DNA of 64,000 nucleotides, taken from positions 930,001-994,000 of the forward strand of contig CBDHHC010000024.1 of NCBI GenBank assembly GCA_965263345.1, read 5' to 3'. The translations under genes and the position numbers were made by a program. The notes beneath the pieces are model-generated. The model saw only the letters and a list, made by a program, of their open reading frames with translations, was not told the origin of the DNA and did not search any database. The DNA is from CBDHHC01 sp965263345. Its GTDB lineage: Bacteria; Pseudomonadota; Alphaproteobacteria; Rhizobiales; CBDHHC01. Positions 16,621 through 26,147 of the stretch are shown piece after piece (position 1 is the stretch's first letter; each line of letters opens with the position of its first letter).

Positions 16621-17345
16621 ATGAATAATCATAACACAACCTTCTCAGATATCAGCATTCCCTTTCCACTTTTTGAAGCTCCAATTGCAGATGCAAAAGA
16701 ATATGTCGGTAAATCGACTTGTTCTTTATGCAATACAAAAGAAGCTCATTGCTTCAAATTAGATATCGGGGCTGATATCATAGTTTCATGTCCAAAATGC
16801 TCCAATAAAGTTGCCTTAGATGCGGATTACCAGAGAGACACAAAATGTAATTCCTGTGGGGAAGAAATTAAATTTCCAAATTTTGATAATAATAAAAATA
16901 TCGTCGTTTGCTACGAATGCCTTCGTAAGGGATATGCAGCTCTGACCAAAGATACTGAATTAGGTATGATAACTCATGAGACTGCAATGAGTGGTATAAC
17001 GCATGGTGTACCAGGCTTAAACAGACCGGAATTTGAAACAGTCTCATTGGATGACGATTGGGTTGGTGTAAAGTTGTCCAAGGACATTATGTTTGAGTTG
17101 TTAAGAACACCTGGTTATCACTCATGGCAAGGAGAACAATGGTTATTTTGTTGTAACTATCCGATGACATATTTGGGTGAATGGACGATGGCAGACTTAA
17201 TGATAAGAGTCAAACTAAATTAAGAAACATTGCACGCGAAGCCTTGCCGAATGAATGGGATCAACTTAATGATAATGGCTTAAGCTACTATATATTCCAA
17301 TGCAAAATATGCGGTCATTATAAAACCTATTTTGATGCGTCATGA
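16621..17345 (+). pseudogene. cbrC: Frameshifted CbrC-family (UPF0167) protein
   Basis: The family core is intact from the ATG at 16621: CSLCNTKEA, paired CPKC and CNSCGEE motifs suggesting zinc binding, and the conserved region HSWQGEQWLFCCNYPMTYLGEW. At GEW the frame shifts (GGTGAATGGACGAT, apparently one G short at ~17180-17184) and stops at 17223. The other frame continues the family C-terminus (NEWDQLNDNGLSYYIFQC, KICGHYKTYFDAS) to a TGA at 17345. CbrC is linked to colicin E2 tolerance in E. coli. One indel near the end of the gene could be recent decay or a sequence error. Confidence 0.75.
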
Positions 17346-17390
17346 ACTATAAGAGTGATGAGGATATCTCATTCAATCAAAACCTACAGC

Positions 17391-17414
17391 AGGAACGGGT
17401 ATATACCGGTTCCT
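17391..17414. terminator. Hairpin between convergent genes
   Basis: AGGAACGGGT (17391-17400) pairs with ACCGGTTCCT (17405-17414) with one mismatch and a 4-nt loop, between the plus-strand cbrC remnant and the minus-strand gene at 17509. No strong U-tract is visible. Confidence 0.4.
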
Positions 17415-17508
17415 CATGTTCATAACCACATATAGGCTTTGCACAAACTGAGTTATTGAATGAACATTGATCGGGGAATATTCCCTGACAAACGATGGAC
17501 AATTTATT

Positions 17509-18024
17509 TTATTCAATATTTTTTAAGACAGATGAAAGTCCACTTACGATTGAACCTTGTACAATCGAAATCTCAAATTCCTCTGCAATACATTCAAAAG
17601 TGCTATCATGGAATGCAAAAATATAGTGATTATATTTTGCAAAGTGTTTTGATCTATGACAAGGATGCACAGAATTCATCTTTTCTAAGGCTCTTAACCA
17701 GGAGGAATTTTTGATTTCAAAGACTCTGTAGGGATTAAGCCCCCTGGAAGCTAACGGATGACCTTCAAAGGCCTCATCATTTGGAGGACCAAACATATGA
17801 GCATAACAAAATCGAAATGTTATAACTGCAACTGGCTCATTTGATGATGATGCACTAACAACATCAACATACGAACCATCCCAGTTTTCATCTACATCTG
17901 AAAGATAATATATGAGTGATGTTTTTTGTTCTGTGGCTATAACTGCTGGTACAGGGGCTCCAACATCACTACGTGGGATAGATTTTAATTCTATAACTTC
18001 ATCTAGTTCATCTACTTCGTACAT
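17509..18024 (-). CDS. Conserved hypothetical protein
   Basis: 171 residues, no signal peptide or membrane segment. The central region is well conserved in appearance (FGPPNDEAFEGHPLASRGL, then NPYRVFEIKNSSWLRALEKM, then HYIFAFHDSTFECIAE), the pattern of a widespread bacterial family of unknown function that I cannot name. An acidic N-terminus precedes it. Its neighbours (vapBC, cbrC, IS debris) mark it as accessory. Confidence 0.6.
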   Translation of the reverse strand: MYEVDELDEVIELKSIPRSDVGAPVPAVIATEQKTSLIYYLSDVDENWDGSYVDVVSASSSNEPVAVITFRFCYAHMFGPPNDEAFEGHPLASRGLNPYRVFEIKNSSWLRALEKMNSVHPCHRSKHFAKYNHYIFAFHDSTFECIAEEFEISIVQGSIVSGLSSVLKNIE

Positions 18025-18223
18025 ACCTAATAACTTATAATCTAAATATAAAATTTTCGCGAAAGAATATACTATACAGGACTCTAGATAATCTAAGATA
18101 CAATTTGTAGCTTAAGAGGAAATCGTCCAGACAATAACGAACACAACAATGTTCGATTGCGGACCCTGAGCCTTAAGCTAGCCCATTTGGAGCTATTTTT
18201 GCGAAAGTAATAATTAGCGTGAA

Positions 18224-18613
18224 CTAATAACAAGGCACGTTCAAGAGCTCTTCCATCTGATAAAAACTCTTATCATCATGAAGCAAAGTGAGGTTATGTT
18301 TGGAACAATAAGTTGCAATAAAAAGATCAACGATGTTGATATTATTAATGCCTTCTTGGCGTAATAGCCTAGCATTCTCCGCAGCCTTAATGGAAATATC
18401 TCGTCCCACAAGACTGCGCGTTTCTAAGGTACTTAAAATTTGTATAGCGGCCTTATAATGATCATTCTGCACAAATCCTTGCAGAACTTCAGCCAGGACC
18501 AGATCTCCCATAACAATAAGCTCACGCCCAAGCAAATAATCAAGAGCATTCACTTTTTCGGAAATCTGCCCGTTAAAATATGGCACCCATACGGATGTAT
18601 CGACAAGAAGCAT
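18224..18613 (-). CDS. vapC: PIN-domain toxin, VapC-type
   Basis: A 129-residue PIN ribonuclease with the expected acidic metal-binding residues Asp5 (LLVDTSVW), Glu42 (LAEVLQG), Asp96 (NIVDLFIATYC) and Asp113/114 (LHDDKSF). VapC toxins cut RNA, often tRNA or rRNA loops, and are held inactive by their antitoxin. Its ATG starts 2 nt after the stop of the upstream antitoxin gene, the usual order. Full-length and apparently intact. Confidence 0.9.
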   Translation of the reverse strand: MLLVDTSVWVPYFNGQISEKVNALDYLLGRELIVMGDLVLAEVLQGFVQNDHYKAAIQILSTLETRSLVGRDISIKAAENARLLRQEGINNINIVDLFIATYCSKHNLTLLHDDKSFYQMEELLNVPCY

Positions 18614-18615
18614 GA

Positions 18616-18813
18616 CTAATTTGTCCGCAAATCTTCCTTATCACTTTCCCACTTTAATTTACCACGGAATTGACGAATAGCCTCCTGACGCTTAATTTGA
18701 ATAAGCAGATTTAAGGCTTCTTCTATCGTTTCTTTTTTGTTTTTATTTCCAGATAATGACATCGCTTCATTTACGAGATAGTCATCAACATCAACACCGT
18801 TACCATTTCTCAT
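18616..18813 (-). CDS. vapB: VapB-type antitoxin (DUF2191-like)
   Basis: 65 residues: a short N-terminal DNA-binding part (VDVDDYLVNEAMSLSGNKNKKETIEEALNLLI, broken here only for description; ribbon-helix-helix-like) and a tail of the RQEAIRQFRGKLKWESD type that wraps the toxin. It is translated just ahead of vapC with almost no gap. The pair probably represses its own promoter in the AT-rich region upstream (18814-19086), where I see no other gene. Confidence 0.85.
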   Translation of the reverse strand: MRNGNGVDVDDYLVNEAMSLSGNKNKKETIEEALNLLIQIKRQEAIRQFRGKLKWESDKEDLRTN

Positions 18814-19086
18814 TACATTACCGCTCCAATATATCGGAATAATGAAACCAACTTAGAATATTTCACTTATCCATAAATTTTTTATGTGTTTGCAAGAGGT
18901 ATCAAAAAAATATCAATATAAAACAAACAAAATGGCTAATTTTGTTATAATTATAACCATTATACTGTTTTACACAAATCTATTATATGATTTTCTTAAA
19001 CTTTCGTTTTAATTAATCTTAAAACCACAGTTGGTATCAGCTTTCCATAACATTTTTACATAAATCTAATCATAAGTTTACACAAT

Positions 19087-19998
19087 TTATTTTGGAAATT
19101 CCAGTCCCATTTCACGATAACGTTCTGGATCATCCGTCCACTTTCCACGGACTTTCACAAAGATAAACAAATGAATATTACACTCTGCCATCTCCGCAAT
19201 TTCCTTACGGGATTCCATAGAAATTCTCTTTAAGGTCTGACCGTTCTTGCCGATAACAATCTTCTTCTGACTATCCCGCTCAACATAAATCGTCTGTTCA
19301 ACCCGAACACTACCATCTTTCAGCTGTTTCCAGGCCGTTGTTTCAACCGTAGACGCATAGGGTAATTCTTCATGTAGACGCAAAAACAACTTCTCGCGCG
19401 TAATCTCCGCAGCTGTAAATCGTAAAGACGCATCCCCGATCTGATCTTCAGGATACAGCCAGACACCCTCTGGCACACGATCTGCCAAAAAACCTTTCAA
19501 ATCCTCAACCCCATGCCCTTCGAGAGCAGAAATCATAAACACCTGATCAAAACTGATCTTGTCTGAAATCTCTTTGGTTAGCTTAAGCAGATCTTCCTTT
19601 TGAACATTGTCTATCTTATTAAGGGCAAGAATTTTTGGCAGACCAACCTCTTGCAAATCCTCGATAATCTTCTCCGCCGCATCATCAAGACCTTTCGCAG
19701 CATCAATCAAAAATACAATAAGGTCTGCATCCTTTGCGCCCTCCCAGGCCGCATCCACCATCGCTCGGTCAAGCCGCTTCTTAGGAGCAAAAATTCCAGG
19801 TGTATCAACAAGGATAATCTGGCTATTCCCCTCCATCACAATCGCTCGAAGGCGCGCCCTGGTAGTTTGGACCTTATGCGTTACAATGGAAATTTTCGTA
19901 CCAGCAAGTTGATTTGTCAATGTTGATTTGCCCGCATTCGGCGCGCCAATCAAAGCTACAAATCCACACTTCGTCGGCTCACAGGTCTCCTGTGTCAT
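19087..19998 (-). CDS. era: GTPase Era, ribosome assembly
   Basis: A 303-residue GTPase with the G1 loop GAPNAGKST (residues 18-26), switch DTPG, the base-recognition motif NKID, and a C-terminal KH domain (VIGKNGQTLKRIS) that binds the 3' end of 16S rRNA. It assists 30S maturation at the inner membrane. The start overlaps the end of rnc by 20 bp, giving the conserved lepB-rnc-era operon. Length and motifs are typical. Confidence 0.97.
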   Translation of the reverse strand: MTQETCEPTKCGFVALIGAPNAGKSTLTNQLAGTKISIVTHKVQTTRARLRAIVMEGNSQIILVDTPGIFAPKKRLDRAMVDAAWEGAKDADLIVFLIDAAKGLDDAAEKIIEDLQEVGLPKILALNKIDNVQKEDLLKLTKEISDKISFDQVFMISALEGHGVEDLKGFLADRVPEGVWLYPEDQIGDASLRFTAAEITREKLFLRLHEELPYASTVETTAWKQLKDGSVRVEQTIYVERDSQKKIVIGKNGQTLKRISMESRKEIAEMAECNIHLFIFVKVRGKWTDDPERYREMGLEFPK

Positions 19999-20683
19999 CC
20001 CATAAACCTTCCTGCTTTAACATATTGCGGGCAGCTGCTTGTTCTGAAGCACGTTTGCTGGTCCCAACACCTTGCGCACTCCCGCGATGAGAGATTTGAA
20101 CTTCTGTGGTAAATTCAGGGGCATGATCCGGCCCCTTACGACTAATCTCAACATATTTAGGCAAGGAAAGTTTCTCTCCTTGTGCCCATTCCTGTAAAGC
20201 TGATTTAGGATCTGTTGGAATTACGTCCGAGCTTAATAATTTTGGACGCCACATTCTTAAAATCAGGTCTTTAGCGGGTATATATCCTGCATCCAGAAAG
20301 ATCGCTCCAAGAATTGCTTCACAAGCATCCGCAAGAATGGTTGGTTTCTCTGCACCGCCACTGTCTCGCTCCCCCTCACCCATAATAATATGAGGGCCAA
20401 TATCCAACTCTTGAGCAACGATCGCACACGTCTCTTTACGCACCAAACGATTAAAACGCCGCGCCAACTCTCCCTCAGCCGCTTTGGGGAAATTATTATC
20501 AAGCAACTCCGCAATAGCCAGCCCTAACACACGATCACCAAGAAACTCCAGGCGCTCGTTGTTTTTCTCCCGTCCAGCACTGGCATGTGTCAGAGCGAGT
20601 TGAAGGAAAGCAATGTCCTTAAAGTGATAGTTCAGCTTGTTTTGTAGATGTTCTAAAGAATTATTTTCAGACACAAAAATCAA
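19979..20683 (-). CDS. rnc: Ribonuclease III
   Basis: 234 residues: the RNase III catalytic domain with signature ERLEFLGDRVLGL and the second metal-binding part LADACEAILGAIFLD, then a double-stranded-RNA binding domain from about residue 160 (DPKSALQEWAQ). It processes rRNA precursors and structured mRNAs. The ATG overlaps the lepB stop (ATGA), so it is translationally coupled to signal peptidase and followed by era. Confidence 0.97.
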   Translation of the reverse strand: MIFVSENNSLEHLQNKLNYHFKDIAFLQLALTHASAGREKNNERLEFLGDRVLGLAIAELLDNNFPKAAEGELARRFNRLVRKETCAIVAQELDIGPHIIMGEGERDSGGAEKPTILADACEAILGAIFLDAGYIPAKDLILRMWRPKLLSSDVIPTDPKSALQEWAQGEKLSLPKYVEISRKGPDHAPEFTTEVQISHRGSAQGVGTSKRASEQAAARNMLKQEGLWDDTGDL

Positions 20684-21429
20684 CGAACTCCGTCAAATAT
20701 GCGTGACCAGCGTGTCGTAAAAGGCCACGTCCAGAATTGGAAATAACTTGCATGTTTATCTGCTGAAAAGAAAATAATTTCGGCACGACCAATAAAATTC
20801 TCTAGTGGGACCATACCAACTTCGCTTTGAGATCGGCTATCTGTTGAATTATCACGGTTATCCCCCATCATAAAATAATGCCCCTGAGGAACAACAAAAA
20901 TACCGGTATCATCAAATCGATCACCTTGGCGAAGATCAAGAACCTTATATTTCACGCCATTTGGTAAAGTTTCTTCAAATCGTTGTATAGACCGAGCATC
21001 GGCTCTATCATAAAACGTATCCAATGGCTTCTTAGGGACAGCTTTGCTATTAATATACAAAACCCCTTCCTTCATCTGTATACGGTCACCTGGCAAACCT
21101 ATAACACGCTTAATATAATCAACGCTGACATCATTAGGTTTACGAAACACTGCAACATCACCTCGTTTTGGTGTACCAGCCCAAACTCTTCCGCTGAAAA
21201 TATTAAAACTACCTGGGAAGGAATACTTGCTGTAACCATAGCTATATTTGGATACAAAAAGATAATCACCAACAAGTAATGTAGATTTCATTGAGCCTGA
21301 AGGAATGCTAAAAGGTTGAAATAAAAACATTCTGACAAGAAATGCCAAAATCAAAGCCTGGATGATAATGATAACAAGTTCTAATATCCAATCATCTTGT
21401 TTCTTTTTTGTACTGACTTCGACACTCAT
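20680..21429 (-). CDS. lepB: Signal peptidase I
   Basis: About 249 residues: one N-terminal transmembrane helix, then the catalytic serine in SIPSGSMKSTL, the general-base lysine in YIKRVIGLPGD and the family box MMGDNRDNSTDSR. It removes signal peptides from exported proteins on the periplasmic side. The ATG at 21429 (MSVEVSTKKK), with GAGGAAA upstream, is preferred to a GTG at 21450. First gene of the lepB-rnc-era operon. Confidence 0.97.
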   Translation of the reverse strand: MSVEVSTKKKQDDWILELVIIIIQALILAFLVRMFLFQPFSIPSGSMKSTLLVGDYLFVSKYSYGYSKYSFPGSFNIFSGRVWAGTPKRGDVAVFRKPNDVSVDYIKRVIGLPGDRIQMKEGVLYINSKAVPKKPLDTFYDRADARSIQRFEETLPNGVKYKVLDLRQGDRFDDTGIFVVPQGHYFMMGDNRDNSTDSRSQSEVGMVPLENFIGRAEIIFFSADKHASYFQFWTWPFTTRWSRIFDGVR

Positions 21430-21759
21430 CAAATATATTTCCTCATACACCGAGTTGTTTTTTATACGTTATAGAATGAACACCACATCCTATATCCTTA
21501 AGTTGTAAATTATGCAATTATCCCGAAGAGACATTTTTTAAGATTTAAGTCCCCAGAGGCCTCATCATGATATAAATTTAGTGTTTCGATGAGTTTTGTA
21601 CTCTAAAAATACATTATAGCTCAAGACTATGTTAAATAATATTCATATAAAAAAATATAATGCAGAATCTGCTTCCATTCAGATATGAAAATTTTAAAAA
21701 ATGACCTTATCTCTATGCTAAATATCATCTAAAGAAGAATTAAAAAGGCAAAAGCATCA
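21430..21759. promoter_or_regulatory. Divergent AT-rich promoter region (lepB / M50 protease)
   Basis: About 330 bp between two divergent genes, very AT-rich. It must carry both promoters, but I see no operator or structured leader that stands out, and no gene. Confidence 0.5.
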
Positions 21760-22539
21760 ATGATACAGGCTCTTACAAAGCAATTTGGCAGTATTCTAGT
21801 ACTTGTCATTAAACTCTTTAAAGTTTTCAAAAGTGTCAAACTTTTGTTAGCTGGAGCAACATTAGCAACTTATTCTTATATTTTCACATGGGAATTTGCC
21901 CTGGCGATCATGTGGACAATTGGTGTTCATGAAATGGGGCATGTCTGGGCAATGCGCAGAACAGGGATGCAAACCCCTGGATTCTACTTTGTTCCATTAT
22001 TTGGAGGGGCAGCTATAGGAGAACGATCTCAGAGCGAATGGCAAGATGTTTATATCACAGCCATGGGACCAACCTGGGGCCTTCTTAGCGCAATTCCTCC
22101 AATAGTACTATATTTCATGACAGGAAATCCATTCTGGGCATCTGTCTGTGGACTGATAGGGCTTGTTAATCTCTTTAATCTCCTACCTATCTATCCGTTA
22201 GATGGCGGACGAATGATGCATTCAATCTTCGTCTCCGCAGCAGCTGGCTTGCAAATCATATACCTTCTACTTGCAGCAATCCTGGTTATTGCACTCGCAA
22301 TTTACATCAACATTTATTTCATAGCGATTCTGTTTGCGATTGGTATTCTCGAGATATATTTTGAACGAAAAAATATAAATGAAGGCAAACTTGAGCAAAA
22401 ACCACCACTAAACAGAGATGGCTTCATTCTGTCAGGACTTTGGTATGCTGGACTAGCAATAATCTTCATCTTGATGATTTACCTAATCAAAGACATTCAA
22501 GGCGCTGATCTTGCGTTAAGAATTTTAAGAGATTCATAA
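21760..22539 (+). CDS. M50-family intramembrane metalloprotease-like protein
   Basis: A 259-residue polytopic membrane protein with the zinc motif HEMGH (HExxH) inside the second hydrophobic segment and the third-ligand region NLLPIYPLDGGRM, both hallmarks of site-2-protease (M50) family enzymes, with about six membrane segments. No PDZ domain is present, unlike RseP, so this is a small SpoIVFB-like or uncharacterised M50 protein. Substrate unknown. The gene is monocistronic, with a hairpin just after it. Confidence 0.85.
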   Translation: MIQALTKQFGSILVLVIKLFKVFKSVKLLLAGATLATYSYIFTWEFALAIMWTIGVHEMGHVWAMRRTGMQTPGFYFVPLFGGAAIGERSQSEWQDVYITAMGPTWGLLSAIPPIVLYFMTGNPFWASVCGLIGLVNLFNLLPIYPLDGGRMMHSIFVSAAAGLQIIYLLLAAILVIALAIYINIYFIAILFAIGILEIYFERKNINEGKLEQKPPLNRDGFILSGLWYAGLAIIFILMIYLIKDIQGADLALRILRDS

Positions 22540-22572
22540 AGTCATATTATTGGATTAGACATTACCCATTAA

Positions 22573-22605
22573 AGGCCACCTCATAATAAAACTATGAGAT
22601 GGCCT
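22573..22605. terminator. Hairpin between convergent genes
   Basis: 22573-22585 (AGGCCACCTCATA) pairs with 22593-22605 (TATGAGATGGCCT) with one mismatch and a 7-nt loop. It lies between the M50 protease gene and the convergent secreted-protein gene and probably ends both transcripts. Confidence 0.6.
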
Positions 22606-22617
22606 CGCCTCCCCCTA

Positions 22618-23058
22618 TTACCAACGAGAGCGCCATCTAGGTCTTTTCGGTTTATAATACCTTGGCTTACAGCAATGATATCTCATACACCCGAAATAAT
22701 TTTTATATGATGTCCCGTAGACATGAATACATTTTTTGTGCCACCATCGACATGCTGGCCGCTTGTGAGAACCACGGCGACATATAGGCCTCTTTGGTTT
22801 CCAAGGCTTAACGGCACACCGATGCCTTTTCATACAAAGCTTAAAATCATAGTTATTGCTTGTATCTGCGTGGCAGTAATTCCTGATCTTCTTACAGGAC
22901 CATCTTCCACTATGTGTTTGCACAAAAAGTTCGGCCGGATCTTCTACATATCCAGGAACTGTATGAAGCATATTTGCATAAGCATAAGAAGAAACCAAAG
23001 ACACAAAAAATGCTAATGATATAGGTTTTAAAAAACGCTTGAAACAAAAAACAATCAT
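22618..23058 (-). CDS. Secreted basic, cysteine-rich protein
   Basis: About 146 residues: a signal peptide (hydrophobic core ending SSYAYA), then a mature part dense in Lys, Arg, Trp, Tyr and Cys (about ten cysteines, repeated KPKRP and RW motifs). I chose the ATG at 23058 (MIVFCFKRF) because GAGGGTGAG precedes it. Family not recognised. The strong positive charge and disulphide-rich look would suit binding to polysaccharide, lipid A or nucleic acid outside the inner membrane. That is inference only. Confidence 0.6.
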   Translation of the reverse strand: MIVFCFKRFLKPISLAFFVSLVSSYAYANMLHTVPGYVEDPAELFVQTHSGRWSCKKIRNYCHADTSNNYDFKLCMKRHRCAVKPWKPKRPICRRGSHKRPACRWWHKKCIHVYGTSYKNYFGCMRYHCCKPRYYKPKRPRWRSRW

Positions 23059-23175
23059 CTTACTCACCCTCAATAGAATTAAAAAACTTTTGCTATAGAG
23101 GTAACGTTAATGCAGAAAGATTGTCTAGAGACTCTCTCAAAACATGGTTAACAAGGAGAGGAGGATCTTTAAGAT

Positions 23176-24021
23176 TTATCCATTAACAGTCTGGGTCTTT
23201 TTCACAATATTATCTATCGCCATTAAAGATGATAACAGATCCTCAAATGCTGATAACGGAACCATATTAGGTCCATCAGAAGGAGCTTGATCAGGATCTT
23301 GATGGGTTTCTATAAACAACCCAGCAACACCGACCGCAACAGCGGCTCGTGCCAATACAGGAACAAACTCTCTTTGCCCACCACTTGTTGTTCCTTGTCC
23401 ACCAGGTTGTTGCACAGAATGCGTTGCATCAAAGATGACAGGACAGCCAGTCTCGGCCATGATAGGTAAGGAACGCATATCAGAAACCAGTGTATTATAA
23501 CCAAAACTTGCTCCGCGTTCAGTCAGCATAATATTTGAATTACCAGAAGACAGAACTTTCCCGACCACATTCTTCATATCCCAAGGTGCAAGAAATTGTC
23601 CTTTTTTTATCTTAACAACTTTGCCAGTCTTTGCCGCAGCAACTAACAGATCTGTCTGACGACATAAAAAAGCAGGAATTTGCAACACATCCACAACGTC
23701 TCCAACGGGCCCACATTGATGAGGTTCATGAACATCAGTGACAATAGGTAAACCAAATTTTTCTTTGATTTCAGCAAAAATAGGTAAAGCTTGCTCAATA
23801 CCGATACCTCGTGCACTGGAGACACTTGTTCTGTTCGCTTTATCAAATGATGTTTTATAGACCAGACCTATTCCAAGTTTCTGTGATATTTCTTTTAAAC
23901 CCGAAGCCATTTCAAAGGCATGATCCCGACTTTCTAACTGACAAGGGCCAGCAAAAACAGAAAGAGGTAGCTTATTCCCGAATTGAACATTTCCAATTTG
24001 TACTTCTGTATTTGCTTCCAT
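23176..24021 (-). CDS. kdsA: 2-dehydro-3-deoxyphosphooctonate aldolase (KDO-8-P synthase)
   Basis: 281 residues of the DAHP/KDO8P synthase TIM-barrel family, with GPCQLESRDHA, the YKTSFDKANRTS strand, KIKKGQFLAPWDM and the C-terminal FIETHQDPDQAPSDGPN loop. It joins PEP and arabinose-5-phosphate to make KDO-8-phosphate for lipopolysaccharide. It follows pyrG on the same strand with a ~380-bp gap, the alphaproteobacterial order tpiA-secG-pyrG-kdsA. Confidence 0.97.
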   Translation of the reverse strand: MEANTEVQIGNVQFGNKLPLSVFAGPCQLESRDHAFEMASGLKEISQKLGIGLVYKTSFDKANRTSVSSARGIGIEQALPIFAEIKEKFGLPIVTDVHEPHQCGPVGDVVDVLQIPAFLCRQTDLLVAAAKTGKVVKIKKGQFLAPWDMKNVVGKVLSSGNSNIMLTERGASFGYNTLVSDMRSLPIMAETGCPVIFDATHSVQQPGGQGTTSGGQREFVPVLARAAVAVGVAGLFIETHQDPDQAPSDGPNMVPLSAFEDLLSSLMAIDNIVKKTQTVNG

Positions 24022-24201
24022 TACCGTCTACCTATCTGTGTTGGTTGTCTCTTAAATTGATACCAATGCTGATTATTTATTACCATTTATGAACAGCTAT
24101 TCACACTTATCACGTCTACTCACATCATAGTGAGAGTTACTTTAAAATGATCAAAATTAGAACCATTATTAAAACATAAACTTAAAAAACGGGAGCAAAC
24201 T

Positions 24202-24327
24202 ATGGTACAAAACACAAATCAATCTTGCAATGCCAATGGCATACAATTAAGCAGAATTGCCTGGATTTTCATTATTTTAACTCTTATGTCTGGTCTTTTT
24301 CTATCAACAATCTCTTTAGTGGGGTGA
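24202..24327 (+). CDS. Possible 41-residue single-span membrane protein
   Basis: ATG at 24202, preceded by GGGAG at 6 nt, opens a 41-codon frame: a polar N-terminus (MVQNTNQSCNANG) followed by one hydrophobic helix (IAWIFIILTLMSGLFLSTIS). It lies on the opposite strand from its neighbours in the 379-bp pyrG-kdsA gap, which otherwise shows nothing. The good ribosome-binding site and clean membrane segment support it; no homologue is recognised. Confidence 0.45.
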   Translation: MVQNTNQSCNANGIQLSRIAWIFIILTLMSGLFLSTISLVG

Positions 24328-24400
24328 TATTCCCAGCATGTTCATTGCTACTCTAATGATGCCCAGCTGATATAACGTACATAGAGTTATTCATAAATTT

Positions 24401-26029
24401 TTATACCAACCTACTATGTGTCATTGCAGCTTGTATAAATGAAGCAAATAACGGATGAGGCTCAAAAGGCCGAGACTTAAGCTCTGGATGATATTGAACG
24501 CCAATAAACCAAGGGTGATCAACCAACTCAATAATCTCAGGCAATAATCCATCTGGAGATACCCCAGAAACTTTTAACCCAGCCCTTTCTAAGCTATCAC
24601 GATATTCCATATTCACTTCGTAGCGATGACGATGTCGTTCCTGGATCTTAGAAGCTTGATAAATTTCTGCTACTTTGCTCCCCACAGTCAGATGAGCATC
24701 ATAGGCTCCTAACCGCATGGTTCCACCTAAATTACCATTCTCTTTACGCTGCTCAAGTTGATTTCCATTAAGCCATTCTGTCATGAGGCCAACAATTGGA
24801 TCGTCACAGGGACCAAACTCCGTAGACCCAGCACCATCGATCCCCACCATACTTCTAGCAAACTCAATCACGGCCATCTGCATACCAAAACATATGCCAA
24901 AATATGGAATATTACGTGTTCTTGCAAATTTCGCTGCTAATATTTTTCCTTCAGCACCACGCTCACCAAACCCTCCTGGTACCAGAATCCCATGAACATT
25001 TTCTAAATATGGAGCAGGTTCTTTTTCTTCAAAAATTTCAGACTCAAACCATTGAAGATTTACACGAACTTTATTAGCTATACCGCCATGTAATAAAGCT
25101 TCATTTAGAGACTTGTAAGCATCTTTAAGGCCTGTATATTTGCCAACAATACCGATCGTAACTTCCCCTTCCGGGTTATGTATTGTACTGGATATATCAT
25201 TCCATCTTGATAAAACAGGTTCTGGAGCATCATGAATACCGAATGCATCTAAAACTTCTTGATCAAGCCCTTGTTCATGATAAGCCAAAGGCACATCATA
25301 AATACTGGCAACATCTAAAGCTTGAATAACTGCACTCTCCCGTACGTTACAAAAAAGCGCTATTTTCCGTCGCTCATCTTTAGGTATGGGGCGATCGCAC
25401 CGACACATTAAAATATCTGGCTGAATACCAATAGAACGCAACTCTTTCACAGAATGCTGTGTGGGCTTTGTCTTTAATTCTCCTGCACTTGGAATATACG
25501 GCAAGAGTGTGAGATGAATAAAGATAGACTCACCACGTGGCAAATCATTCCCCAACTGTCGGATAGCTTCAAAAAAAGGCAAACCTTCAATATCACCAAC
25601 TGTGCCACCTATTTCGCATAAAACAAAGTCAACATCCTCATTTCCATCACGGACAAATGCTTTAATCGCATCTGTCACATGAGGAACAACTTGCACTGTT
25701 CCGCCAAGATAGTCGCCACGTCTCTCTTTTTGCAGAATATCTTGATAGATACGCCCCGCAGTTACATTATCAGATTGCGAACAAGGACGTCCTGAGAAAC
25801 GTTCATAGTGTCCAAGGTCAAGGTCTGTCTCTGCACCATCATCAGTTACAAAGACTTCACCGTGTTGATAGGGGCTCATGGTACCAGGATCGACATTTAA
25901 GTAAGGATCCAGTTTACGTAAACGAACTGAATAACCTCTGGACTGAAGCACAGCAGCAAGTGCCGCTGCAGCAAGTCCTTTGCCGAGAGAGGAAACCACG
26001 CCACCGGTTATAAATATATACCGTGCCAT
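24401..26029 (-). CDS. pyrG: CTP synthase
   Basis: 542 residues, the standard length. N-terminal amidoligase domain begins ITGGVVSSLGKGL; C-terminal glutamine amidotransferase domain has the nucleophile elbow GICFGMQ and the His/Glu pair in GVQYHPE. It makes CTP from UTP, ATP and glutamine. It sits between secG and kdsA in the usual alphaproteobacterial order. No frameshift or missing residue is seen. Confidence 0.98.
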   Translation of the reverse strand: MARYIFITGGVVSSLGKGLAAAALAAVLQSRGYSVRLRKLDPYLNVDPGTMSPYQHGEVFVTDDGAETDLDLGHYERFSGRPCSQSDNVTAGRIYQDILQKERRGDYLGGTVQVVPHVTDAIKAFVRDGNEDVDFVLCEIGGTVGDIEGLPFFEAIRQLGNDLPRGESIFIHLTLLPYIPSAGELKTKPTQHSVKELRSIGIQPDILMCRCDRPIPKDERRKIALFCNVRESAVIQALDVASIYDVPLAYHEQGLDQEVLDAFGIHDAPEPVLSRWNDISSTIHNPEGEVTIGIVGKYTGLKDAYKSLNEALLHGGIANKVRVNLQWFESEIFEEKEPAPYLENVHGILVPGGFGERGAEGKILAAKFARTRNIPYFGICFGMQMAVIEFARSMVGIDGAGSTEFGPCDDPIVGLMTEWLNGNQLEQRKENGNLGGTMRLGAYDAHLTVGSKVAEIYQASKIQERHRHRYEVNMEYRDSLERAGLKVSGVSPDGLLPEIIELVDHPWFIGVQYHPELKSRPFEPHPLFASFIQAAMTHSRLV

Positions 26030-26147
26030 GGGGTTGTAGAATACACTAAAGTGCCTTGATTCGAAGTGAGAAAATTACCTGATCCACTAGCTTATCCAAA
26101 AGTGATGCAATTATACAATCTCGTTAGAGACTGAGATGAATTACACT

